Positions 40,740 to 47,903 of a stretch of 47,903 nucleotides of DNA are shown one piece after another. Positions within the stretch are counted from its first letter, which is position 1, and the number at the start of each line of letters is the position of its first letter. The notes beneath the pieces are model-generated. The model did not search any database. It worked only from the letters and a program-made list of their open reading frames with translations, and was not told where the DNA came from. The stretch is from an uncultured Anaerolineaceae bacterium (GTDB lineage: Bacteria; Chloroflexota; Anaerolineae; Anaerolineales; Anaerolineaceae), in contig CAKMKJ010000036.1 in assembly GCA_927443345.1 (NCBI GenBank), forward strand, positions 1-47,903. The letters run 5' to 3'. Position numbers and translations under genes: made by a program.

Positions 40740-42347
40740 TTATATCAATCGGTCGCCGTCATTTTCCAATGCATCTTCGCGATAGTGGCATCCCCGGCTT
40801 TGGCGGTTATGCAATGCTGCGCGGGCAATCGTCAACGACACTTCAACCGCGTTGCGCAGACCAATCAGCCCGTCACTTAAACGCGTTGTGCGGTAGAAAG
40901 TCTCAATTTCACTCCACATATGCCGAAGTTCACGGATGGCGCGCGCCAGTCGCTCTGAATTTCGTTCAAGACCAACATAATGCCACATGATATTGCGGAT
41001 GGTCTGCATATCACCCTGGATTAATGCCGCGTCGGCTTCAGCCGTTAGGCCGCTTTCATCCCATGAAGGAACTTCTGACGCTTGTTTGAATACGAAACCT
41101 GGAAGCCCCGCCAATCGTTCTGTGATGTTTTTGCCTGCGCGGTATCCCCAGGTTAGACCTTCAAGCAGTGACGTAGAAGCCAACCGGTTTGCGCCATGCA
41201 GACCAGTGCAACTGCATTCGCCCAGGGCATACAAGTTCTGGATGCTGCTTCTGCCCCAGCCATCCACCAGAACGCCGCCGCAGAAGTAATGTTCCGCAGG
41301 CACCACAGGGATGGATTCTCTGGTGATATCAATGCCATGAGCCAGGCAATTTTTATAGATATTTGGAAAGCGTTGCTTGATGGCTTTAGCTTCCATATGC
41401 GTTGCCAGATCGAGCAGTACGAATTTATAACCATTGGTTTCCATCTGGTGATGAATGGCACGTGCCACGACATCACGAGGCGCCAGATCCTTCCACTGGG
41501 GGGAATAGTCGGCCATAAACGGTTGCCCATCAGGGGTTAACAGAATAGCACCTTCGCCGCGCACTGATTCGCTGATCAAGAATCCTTCTGCGCCGGGTGT
41601 TGAAAGCGAAGTGGGATGAAACTGCACATACTCGGCGTTTTCAATGCGCGCCCCTGCGCGGCTCGCCATGGCCAGGCCGTCTCCGCGGGAGCCCGCCGGG
41701 TTGGTGGTGTTCATATAAATTCGACCAATGCCCCCGGTCGCTAAAATGGTCACAGCAGAAAAATAGCGGTGAACAGTGCGTTCAATGCGGTCAAAAGCAT
41801 AAGCGCCATGGCAGGTTATTGATTCATAAACTTTTAACGGGTCGCGTGAATGGTGCGGAAAGGTGATCAAATCAACAGCCGTGAGATTATTAAGCACGGT
41901 AATATTTGGATATTTTTTGATCGCTTCAAGCAAACCGGTGATGATCGCCTGCCCTGTACCATCGCCGACATGCAGAATGCGCCTGCACGAATGAGCTGCC
42001 TCAAGGGTGTATTCCGGTCCGCCGTCTGAGCGGGTATCAAACTTTATGCCTGCCAGGTCAACCAATAAATCCTGAATGATGGCTGGCCCTTCTTCTGCCA
42101 GAATACGGGCTGCTTCAGGTGACGCTGCACCAGCCCCGGCAGCGACGATGTCGTTGGCCAAAATTTCAGCGCTGTCATCCTCGCCGCGCCCAATGATGCC
42201 GCCCTGAGCGTAGCGCGTATTGGATTCCTGCGGGTCTTTTTCTCGGGTGAGAATGGTGATCTTAAGATCAGGGTTTTTTGCCAGTGTTAAAGCTGCAGAA
42301 GCGCCTGCAATGCCGCAGCCAATGATGAGTACATCAGAATTCTGCAT
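40740..42347 (-). CDS. nadB: L-aspartate oxidase
   Basis: A 535-residue flavoenzyme of the expected length. It opens with an FAD-binding LIIGCGIAGASAALTLA, then RYAQGGIIG (active-site region), TILATGGIGRIYMNTTNPAG with SRGDGLAMASRAGA, EYVQFHPTSL, and ALGECSCTGLHGANRLASTS near the C-terminal part of the FAD domain. It oxidises L-aspartate to iminoaspartate, the substrate of NadA. Under anaerobic conditions fumarate can replace oxygen as electron acceptor. It is the last gene of nadC-nadA-nadB, starting 8 nt after the nadA stop with AGGATAG upstream. Confidence 0.95.
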   Translation of the reverse strand: MQNSDVLIIGCGIAGASAALTLAKNPDLKITILTREKDPQESNTRYAQGGIIGRGEDDSAEILANDIVAAGAGAASPEAARILAEEGPAIIQDLLVDLAGIKFDTRSDGGPEYTLEAAHSCRRILHVGDGTGQAIITGLLEAIKKYPNITVLNNLTAVDLITFPHHSRDPLKVYESITCHGAYAFDRIERTVHRYFSAVTILATGGIGRIYMNTTNPAGSRGDGLAMASRAGARIENAEYVQFHPTSLSTPGAEGFLISESVRGEGAILLTPDGQPFMADYSPQWKDLAPRDVVARAIHHQMETNGYKFVLLDLATHMEAKAIKQRFPNIYKNCLAHGIDITRESIPVVPAEHYFCGGVLVDGWGRSSIQNLYALGECSCTGLHGANRLASTSLLEGLTWGYRAGKNITERLAGLPGFVFKQASEVPSWDESGLTAEADAALIQGDMQTIRNIMWHYVGLERNSERLARAIRELRHMWSEIETFYRTTRLSDGLIGLRNAVEVSLTIARAALHNRQSRGCHYREDALENDGDRLI

Positions 42348-42355
42348 ATTTTTTA

Positions 42356-43390
42356 CTATCCTATGTGAAGCATGCGTTCTACTGCCTGATAGGCGCGCAC
42401 GCGGATTTCTTCTGGCACTTCAATGACATAGCGATTTAACTGCAACGATTCAAGGGTGTTTTCCATGGTGATCTGGTTCATGTGCGGACAGCGCACACTG
42501 CACATGCGCAGCATGTTCTTGTCGGGGTTTTCTGCGGCCACGTTGTCACCCATGGAGCACTCCGTCAGCAGCAAGTATTTAGGGGCATTCGTTTGGCGAA
42601 TATATTTAATCATGGCTGATGTGCTGCCTGAAAAATCTGAGGCTGCCACCACTTCGGGGCTGCATTCAGGGTGCGCCATGATCAATACATCGGGGTGTTG
42701 TTCACGCACATTGGCAATATCTTCCACTGTATATTTCTCATGCACTTCGCAGCGTCCGCGCCAACCAATCATTTGCACATCCAGCAGTGATTCATTGGCT
42801 GGTTGAACAGCATTCAAACTCGGAAAGATGATGTGTTTGCCGGTTTCTCTGGCGACATTGCTGGCGAGGTATTCGTCTGGTAGAAATATGACCGAATCAG
42901 AATGCAGAGACTCTACTACGGCCACGGCATTGCCCGAGGTGCAGCAGATATCCGTTTCGGCTTTCACATCCGCGTAAGTGTTGATATAAGTCACCACAGG
43001 TACGCCGGGGTAACGTTTTTTCAACGCAATTACATCATCCGCGGTGATGCTGGCGGCCAATGAACAACCTGCCAATGAAGGAATCAGCACTGTTTTGGTA
43101 GGGTTCAAGATTTTGGCAGTCTCGGCCATGAATTTAACACCACAGAAAAGAATGATGGATTTATCCGTTTCGGCGGCTTTGCGGCTCAACTCTAGAGAAT
43201 CGCCTTTGATATCCGTCACCGAGTGGAACAGAACCGGATCCATATAATTGTGCCCCAGGATCACGGCGTCTTTTTGTTCTTTCAATGCGTTGATTTTAAC
43301 GGCCAGTTCTGCTTTGTAACGTAATTCAACATCAGGCACGATATCGGCCAGTTTCGCTTTTAAACTAAGATACATTTCTTCATTTGTCAT
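42356..43390 (-). CDS. nadA: Quinolinate synthase
   Basis: A 344-residue protein typical of NadA. It shows AVILGHNYMDP near the N terminus and the three cysteines that bind the 4Fe-4S cluster, in LAGCSLAAS, DICCTSGNAVAV and SVRCPHMNQIT. HPECSPEV and LLLTECSMGDN are also present. It condenses iminoaspartate with dihydroxyacetone phosphate to quinolinate. The cluster is oxygen-sensitive. It starts 2 nt after the nadC stop; AGGT in the nadC end serves as ribosome site. Confidence 0.96.
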   Translation of the reverse strand: MTNEEMYLSLKAKLADIVPDVELRYKAELAVKINALKEQKDAVILGHNYMDPVLFHSVTDIKGDSLELSRKAAETDKSIILFCGVKFMAETAKILNPTKTVLIPSLAGCSLAASITADDVIALKKRYPGVPVVTYINTYADVKAETDICCTSGNAVAVVESLHSDSVIFLPDEYLASNVARETGKHIIFPSLNAVQPANESLLDVQMIGWRGRCEVHEKYTVEDIANVREQHPDVLIMAHPECSPEVVAASDFSGSTSAMIKYIRQTNAPKYLLLTECSMGDNVAAENPDKNMLRMCSVRCPHMNQITMENTLESLQLNRYVIEVPEEIRVRAYQAVERMLHIG

Positions 43391-43392
43391 GC

Positions 43393-44247
43393 TTACCTGC
43401 CAGGTTTCTCAAGATAATCAAAACTTACATCGAACACGATAACTGAATGGGTCAGCGCCCCAATGGAAATGTAATCCACTCCGGTTTGCGCTGCGGCATG
43501 CACGTTCTCAAGGGTAATGTTGCCAGAGGCTTCGAGTTTTGCCCGACCTTGATTCTGTTTAACTGCTTCACGCATCGTTTCAGCACTCATATTATCCAGC
43601 AAGATGCGCTCGACCCCCAGTTCGAGGGCGCTGGCGACGTCTGCCAGGGTGCGTGCTTCCACCTCAATTTCAAGGCCTGAGTTGGCAGCTCGTGCGCTTT
43701 GAACTGCCTTTTCAATGGACCCGGCGAAATCGATGTGGTTGTCTTTGATTAAGATCATGTCATAAAGCCCGATGCGGTGATTGGTGCCGCCGCCCAGCTT
43801 TACAGCCAGTTTGTCAAACTCACGCAAACCTGGCACGGTTTTACGCGTATCCAGAATTTTGGCGTGGGTGTCTTTTACTGCATCCACATAACGCCGGGTT
43901 AAGGTGCTGATGCCAGACATGCGACCCATAAAGTTAAGAGCGGTGCGTTCAGCCGTCAGCAGTGAACGCGCTGAACCTGACAACAATACAAGTTCCTGCC
44001 CTTTGGTTACGATTTGTCCTTCTTCAGTCGTCAAACGGCACTCAATGCCTGCATCAAAAGCATGGTAAACAGCTTGCGCCACCAATAAACCTGAAATGAC
44101 GCCATCCTGTTTGGCGATGATGTGCCCGGTAAGTTTTTCATTAATTGGAATAATGGCGTTTGCGGTTACATCCCCTGAGCCAATATCTTCAGCCAGAGCT
44201 TGTTGAATCGTTCTTAACATATTTTGCGTAATTGGATAATTTATCAT
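43393..44247 (-). CDS. nadC: Nicotinate-nucleotide pyrophosphorylase (carboxylating)
   Basis: A 284-residue enzyme with the family landmarks: EDIGSGDVTANAI, RTALNFMGRMSGISTLTRRY, ILDTRKTVPGLREFDKLAV, KLGGGTNHRIGLYDMILIKD, EVEARTLADV and EASGNITLENV near the C terminus. It converts quinolinate and PRPP to nicotinate mononucleotide with loss of CO2. It is the first gene of the operon, so the three enzymes from aspartate to nicotinate mononucleotide are made from one message. The first ATG is used, although its ribosome site is weak (GGAATGGGC). Confidence 0.96.
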   Translation of the reverse strand: MINYPITQNMLRTIQQALAEDIGSGDVTANAIIPINEKLTGHIIAKQDGVISGLLVAQAVYHAFDAGIECRLTTEEGQIVTKGQELVLLSGSARSLLTAERTALNFMGRMSGISTLTRRYVDAVKDTHAKILDTRKTVPGLREFDKLAVKLGGGTNHRIGLYDMILIKDNHIDFAGSIEKAVQSARAANSGLEIEVEARTLADVASALELGVERILLDNMSAETMREAVKQNQGRAKLEASGNITLENVHAAAQTGVDYISIGALTHSVIVFDVSFDYLEKPGR

Positions 44248-44349
44248 TGCCCATTCCGTCTACAACACCATCAGCAGAATTGGATTGCTCCCCTATTATA
44301 AAGGCTGCCGGAGTGAATATTGAGAGGAATTTAGATAACCAACATTAAT

Positions 44350-47300
44350 CTATCTGGAGTTGCCGGTGAAAATGCCTGAGGACATACAAAAATCCACCAC
44401 CTTGGGGTCAAGGTGAGTTCCTGATATTGACCGAATATGTTCAATAATCTTCTCTTGAGGCCAGGCTTTTCGATAAGGGCGGTCGCTGCTTAGCGCATCC
44501 CAAATATCCACCACTGCAAAAATCCTTGCCGAAAGCGGAATCTCTTCACCTTTCAAACCACGAGGATATCCCGTTCCATCCCATTTTTCGTGATGACAAT
44601 ATGGAATATCAATAGCCTGGGTTAAATAGCCAATGGGAGCCAGCATCTCAAATGCGTATTTTGGATGCATGCGCATTATCACCCATTCTTCATCAGTCAA
44701 AGGGCCTGGCTTTAACAAGATTCCGTCAGGAACTCCCATTTTTCCGATATCGTGCAACAGCGAACCCCAACGAATGTATTTGATCTGGTTTTCAGGCAAA
44801 TTATACAATCTTGCCAATCGCTCCGTGGTATCTGTTACTCGCAACGTATGCCCTTCAGTTTCTTTATCCCTTAAATCGAGGGCGCGCGACCAGCCTTCAA
44901 TGGTGGCATTATAAGCCATGACCAACTCAATATTTGAGCGCCGCAGGTTCTCAAACATTGAAGTGTTATCAATGGCAATGGCGGCCTGCTCTGACAAAGA
45001 TTTCAAGAAATTGATCCAATCATCATCAGGAGTATGCTCAGCACGGCTAAACACTTCCAACACACCTTTCAACTCCCCTTTAGCAACCAGCGGCACACCA
45101 TAATAGCTTACAAAATCTTCAACTCCTAATTGTTGATTGGCAAAGGAAATATTAGAATCGACAAGGTCTTTGACGATCACCATTTCACGAGTTACAGCAG
45201 CTTTACCCGCCAGGCTTTCACCCAAACGCAAGACGGCGGTCTGAATTATGTTGGTTCGAAATCCCTGCCCGGTTGAATACTCTAACAATTGCGAATGCGG
45301 ATTGTAAAGTAGCACATCCGCTGCATCCATTTTGAGCTGAGAAATCACATTACTCACTAATATTTCAAAGCTTACCATCATATCAAAGCTCGAAGAAATC
45401 GCCCTGTCAATAGAACTCAAAGCGGACAAGCGCATAAGCCGCTGCTCAGTCTGTTCTTTTAATGAAACAGTTTGGATGGCGTTGCCGGCAATTTCGCTTA
45501 AAGTGGTCAACAACTTCACATCATCATCAGAAAACGTCCGGTCGGTCGTTGTACTGAAATTGATTACACCAATCACACTATTGGTCGTTCGAAGCGGCAG
45601 GGTAATTCCTCCCAATGGTGTATGCATGTGACCTTTTTTTTGTTCTGAAAACCAGGGGTCTTCATCATAATTTTGGCTTATATGTGCTTCCTGGGTTAAA
45701 AACACCAATCCTGGAATTCCTTTGCCAGGTTTCAGCGGTTCTTCCACCAGAATCCGATTATCATGCCCGCCGCCTGAATAATAAACCGGAACCAATACAT
45801 CTTGTTCCCGCTTATAGAGCCAGATACTTCCCATGGGGGCATCAGCTGTCTCAAGAAACACTTCAAGCAGAACAGGCAGCATTTCTTCCAATGAATCTGG
45901 TGATTGCATCCGGGTTGTCAGCTTGCTGATTGCTTCAAGTCTTTCAAGATGGACTTTCGCATCCATTTCAAGTTTTAATTGTTCAGTAATATCTTCTGAG
46001 ATACTTAAGATAAAGCTCGGTTTACCATGAGCATCATACATGGGTATTTTTTTCTCATGAAAGAATTTTTGCTGTTTATCTTTTGTGAATCCATTTTCAA
46101 TCGGGATGTCAACAATATGTTTCCCATTTAAAGTAATTTCATCTTGCTCTGTAAAAAACCTGGCTTCTCCCTTTGAAAATAGTTCATGAACGGTTTTGCC
46201 AATGATTTCTTCGTTTGTTTTTCCAAGATATTCTTCTACCGGCCGATTAACCTTGGAATATCTCAGAGTTGCTGCTTCTTTTACCGTGATCATGGATGGA
46301 ATGTTATCCAGAATATTGTTTAAAAAGGCTTCGCTTTCTTGCAATTTTAATTGGGATTCTCTTAATTCCGAAATATCGTTGCAAAGGATCAAAATAGACT
46401 GATCTGGCAATTCAACAGCTTGTGAAAAGAGCAAAATTTCTTCGCCATTTTTCTTCACAGTCCGATATTCAGCAGAAGCCTGACCTTTTTTTCTTAGTTT
46501 AGCCAAGAGATCCACTGTTTTCTTTTGCTCATGGTCTAAAATAAGTTGATTAATGTTCATTTTCAAGAATTCTTTCTCAGAATACCCCAGTTTCTCAATA
46601 GCCTGAGGATTTACATCCTGAAAATTACCTTCTTGATCAATCACCATTGCTATAACGGGCGAAAAGTTAACATAAATACGAAAACGACTCTCCGAGAGTT
46701 GCTGGGCTTTCTTGGAATTTCTAAGCTCAGTACAATCGTGGCTAATGCTGCATGCCAGGTACCCATTGTCATGCTTGATAGGAAAAACCACACTCTCTAC
46801 TATTACCTCAGTACCGTCTGTTTTTACTATTTTGGTTTCAGATGGTTTTCCTGCCCAGGGAGAGGTGCCTGTTTCCAACAATTGCATGACACTTGTTTTC
46901 ATATTCTCGAGAAATTTTTGTGAGGGTTTGCTAGCGCTTAATTCGGCCTGAACATCCCAGATATATTTACCAATTGTCTCGTGACGGAAACGCCCGGTAA
47001 TTTCCTCTTCGGCTTTATTCCATTCGATGATTATTCCATTTTCATCGATGATTGATATTCCCTCAGAGGATTGTTCAATTACTTTTTTAAAGAGATCTTC
47101 ACTTTCATGAAGATTTTCTTCTATGATTTTATTCTTTGAATTATTCGTATGATTTAATATGATGAATTTTTGATCGGAAACAAATCTGGCAATCTTTACC
47201 CTGAACCAACGCATTTCAGTTGGGCTGTCGCACGGATAATCAACAAATTCTTCCTTTACGTCGCCAGCAAGAACCTTGCGTATTCCCTCGGCCACAAGGT

Positions 47301-47526
47301 GAGCCTCTTCTGCGCCAACCCCCATGATTGAATCGCATAACTCAAAATAATTTTGACCTAAGCCGCAGCTTATATCCAGGTAACCATTTTCTCTGCCAAA
47401 ATCTTTCCAGGCCTGGTTGACCATGACGATTGTGCTTTTCTCATCCAGAATTGCGATATTGGAACTAAAAGAATCCAATAAGGGTTGAATCGTTTGATCA
47501 GTAAAAATTGAGGGTTTGGATTTCAT
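44350..47526 (-). CDS. Multi-PAS/GAF sensor with HD-GYP phosphodiesterase domain
   Basis: A 1058-residue cytosolic protein without membrane segments. In order it has about four PAS domains (roughly 10-125, 140-270, 275-390 and 395-515; for example QSSEGISIIDENGIIIEWNK), two GAF domains (about 535-690 and 705-860) and a C-terminal HD-GYP domain (about 885-1050). The HD-GYP motifs are intact: EGHTLRVTDTTERLA, SLLHDIGKMGVPD, HHEKWDGTGYPRGLKGEEIP and DIWDALSSDRPYR. Such domains hydrolyse cyclic di-GMP in response to signals sensed by the PAS/GAF part. No GGDEF, EAL or receiver domain is present. Ligands are unknown. It is monocistronic. Confidence 0.92.
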   Translation of the reverse strand: MKSKPSIFTDQTIQPLLDSFSSNIAILDEKSTIVMVNQAWKDFGRENGYLDISCGLGQNYFELCDSIMGVGAEEAHLVAEGIRKVLAGDVKEEFVDYPCDSPTEMRWFRVKIARFVSDQKFIILNHTNNSKNKIIEENLHESEDLFKKVIEQSSEGISIIDENGIIIEWNKAEEEITGRFRHETIGKYIWDVQAELSASKPSQKFLENMKTSVMQLLETGTSPWAGKPSETKIVKTDGTEVIVESVVFPIKHDNGYLACSISHDCTELRNSKKAQQLSESRFRIYVNFSPVIAMVIDQEGNFQDVNPQAIEKLGYSEKEFLKMNINQLILDHEQKKTVDLLAKLRKKGQASAEYRTVKKNGEEILLFSQAVELPDQSILILCNDISELRESQLKLQESEAFLNNILDNIPSMITVKEAATLRYSKVNRPVEEYLGKTNEEIIGKTVHELFSKGEARFFTEQDEITLNGKHIVDIPIENGFTKDKQQKFFHEKKIPMYDAHGKPSFILSISEDITEQLKLEMDAKVHLERLEAISKLTTRMQSPDSLEEMLPVLLEVFLETADAPMGSIWLYKREQDVLVPVYYSGGGHDNRILVEEPLKPGKGIPGLVFLTQEAHISQNYDEDPWFSEQKKGHMHTPLGGITLPLRTTNSVIGVINFSTTTDRTFSDDDVKLLTTLSEIAGNAIQTVSLKEQTEQRLMRLSALSSIDRAISSSFDMMVSFEILVSNVISQLKMDAADVLLYNPHSQLLEYSTGQGFRTNIIQTAVLRLGESLAGKAAVTREMVIVKDLVDSNISFANQQLGVEDFVSYYGVPLVAKGELKGVLEVFSRAEHTPDDDWINFLKSLSEQAAIAIDNTSMFENLRRSNIELVMAYNATIEGWSRALDLRDKETEGHTLRVTDTTERLARLYNLPENQIKYIRWGSLLHDIGKMGVPDGILLKPGPLTDEEWVIMRMHPKYAFEMLAPIGYLTQAIDIPYCHHEKWDGTGYPRGLKGEEIPLSARIFAVVDIWDALSSDRPYRKAWPQEKIIEHIRSISGTHLDPKVVDFCMSSGIFTGNSR

Positions 47527-47568
47527 TAACCTGATGCCTCATTTGAATCGATTTGATCACGATAAAAT

Positions 47569-47603
47569 AACCGCACAGAGATTGCCACCTTCTCTGTGCG
47601 GTT
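47569..47603. terminator. Terminator-like hairpin in a divergent region
   Basis: The arms AACCGCACAGAGA and TCTCTGTGCGGTT enclose a 9-nt loop, followed by TATT on either strand. It lies 43 nt upstream of the HD-GYP start, with no plus-strand gene before it. It may sit in the HD-GYP leader or be the end of a transcript coming from outside on the minus strand. Confidence 0.6.
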
Positions 47604-47816
47604 TATTAACAATGCCTTCTACGATGATGAGAAGCTGGACTTTCACCTCTTTAGTGATAGCTAATCTATATTTAACAAGATTATCACATAATCAAACATA
47701 AGTAAAATTCAAGAACAGCTGTTGATGTAACATTCTTTCTGTAAAATGCTGAACCTTAACAAAAGCGGTGAGTCAGAAGTATCCTTAAGGTGACTAAACC
47801 AAAAAAGGAGAACAAA

Positions 47817-47903
47817 ATGACTCACCAAAATGATTACACCTTTGCCAAGGCACACTACCAAAGACGGCTCTCCTGGCTGCTCCAAGACCTACGTGGTCAT
47901 CGC
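47817..47903 (+). CDS. 5' end of an unidentified gene (runs off the window)
   Basis: An ATG at 47817 follows AAAAGGAG at a good distance, and the frame stays open for all 29 remaining codons (starting MTHQNDYTFAKAHYQRR). The start resembles that of some transposases, but the continuation is too short and too different to assign a family. Confidence applies to it being a real gene start. Confidence 0.5.
   Translation, partial: MTHQNDYTFAKAHYQRRLSWLLQDLRGHR

Noticed and set aside
47817-47903. IS256-type transposase start (MTHQNDYTFAK resembles such N termini)
   Set aside because: The next residues (AHYQRRLSWLLQDLRGHR) do not follow the transposase pattern in any frame, and no terminal inverted repeat was identified.
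1-47903. CRISPR arrays, tRNA or rRNA genes, prophage or defence islands
   Set aside because: No regularly spaced repeats, no tRNA-like T-arm/acceptor pairs and no nuclease, integrase or capsid genes were found on either strand.

Overview
The window looks like chromosomal DNA from a member of the Chloroflexota, most likely an anaerobic or facultative Anaerolineae relative. This is inferred from several gene types: alanine/threonine-rich lipoproteins with a CAPAAATEAP-type mature N terminus, an NBR1-type Ig-like lipoprotein, a corrinoid protein with its reductive activator, BMP-family nucleoside uptake, class III aminotransferases and a CoA-acylating aldehyde dehydrogenase. No rRNA, tRNA, CRISPR array or complete insertion sequence was seen. 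Three genes (starts at 2152, 8848 and 37834) have a TATAAT box only 7-8 nt before the ATG and no Shine-Dalgarno sequence, so leaderless mRNAs are likely.

Left part (1-12 kb): a truncated YfcC-type carboxylate/amino-acid carrier, a YgjP-like metallopeptidase, a CelD-like acetyltransferase, a membrane-anchored M20 peptidase, a CBS-domain protein, a DinB-fold protein, a decayed SRPBCC/AHSA1 gene, an NBR1-Ig lipoprotein, a YqeC-like protein and a YtrA-type GntR/ABC operon. The ABC operon promoter carries a perfect palindromic operator. Intergenic spaces in this part hold a dispersed repeat family built on TTAACCACGAA, and a 213-bp tandem duplication has copied the 3' end of the gntR gene.

Middle (12-19.3 kb): a corrinoid protein, a DUF1638 protein and a 2Fe-2S/ASKHA corrinoid activator form a tight operon with no recognisable methyltransferase. 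Then come an ECF-like sigma factor with a membrane partner, a GlsB/YeaQ membrane protein, a GSA-aminomutase-like aminotransferase and a lipoprotein.

Amine/amino-acid catabolism (20-29.7 kb): a sodium/solute symporter and a putrescine-type aminotransferase face an Lrp/AsnC regulator, an APC permease, a saccharopine-dehydrogenase-like enzyme, a GabT-like aminotransferase and a CoA-acylating (SucD/SauS-like) aldehyde dehydrogenase. The divergent intergenic region has two pairs of TTTCCGATATT-like sites, each pair spaced exactly 31 bp, in mirrored orientation. This looks like a shared Lrp control region. The likely logic is uptake of a diamine or omega-amino acid, transamination to a semialdehyde and conversion to an acyl-CoA; the substrate is not fixed by sequence.

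Right part (30-47.9 kb): a DUF1521 protein carrying the GDPHVD self-cleavage motif known from rhizobial NopE, a BMP-type nucleoside ABC importer operon with an FNR-like site upstream, an MFS transporter, a TerC-family protein, a GNAT acetyltransferase, a putative GT-A glycosyltransferase, the NAD biosynthesis operon nadC-nadA-nadB, and a large PAS/GAF/HD-GYP sensor. A truncated reading frame runs off the right edge.
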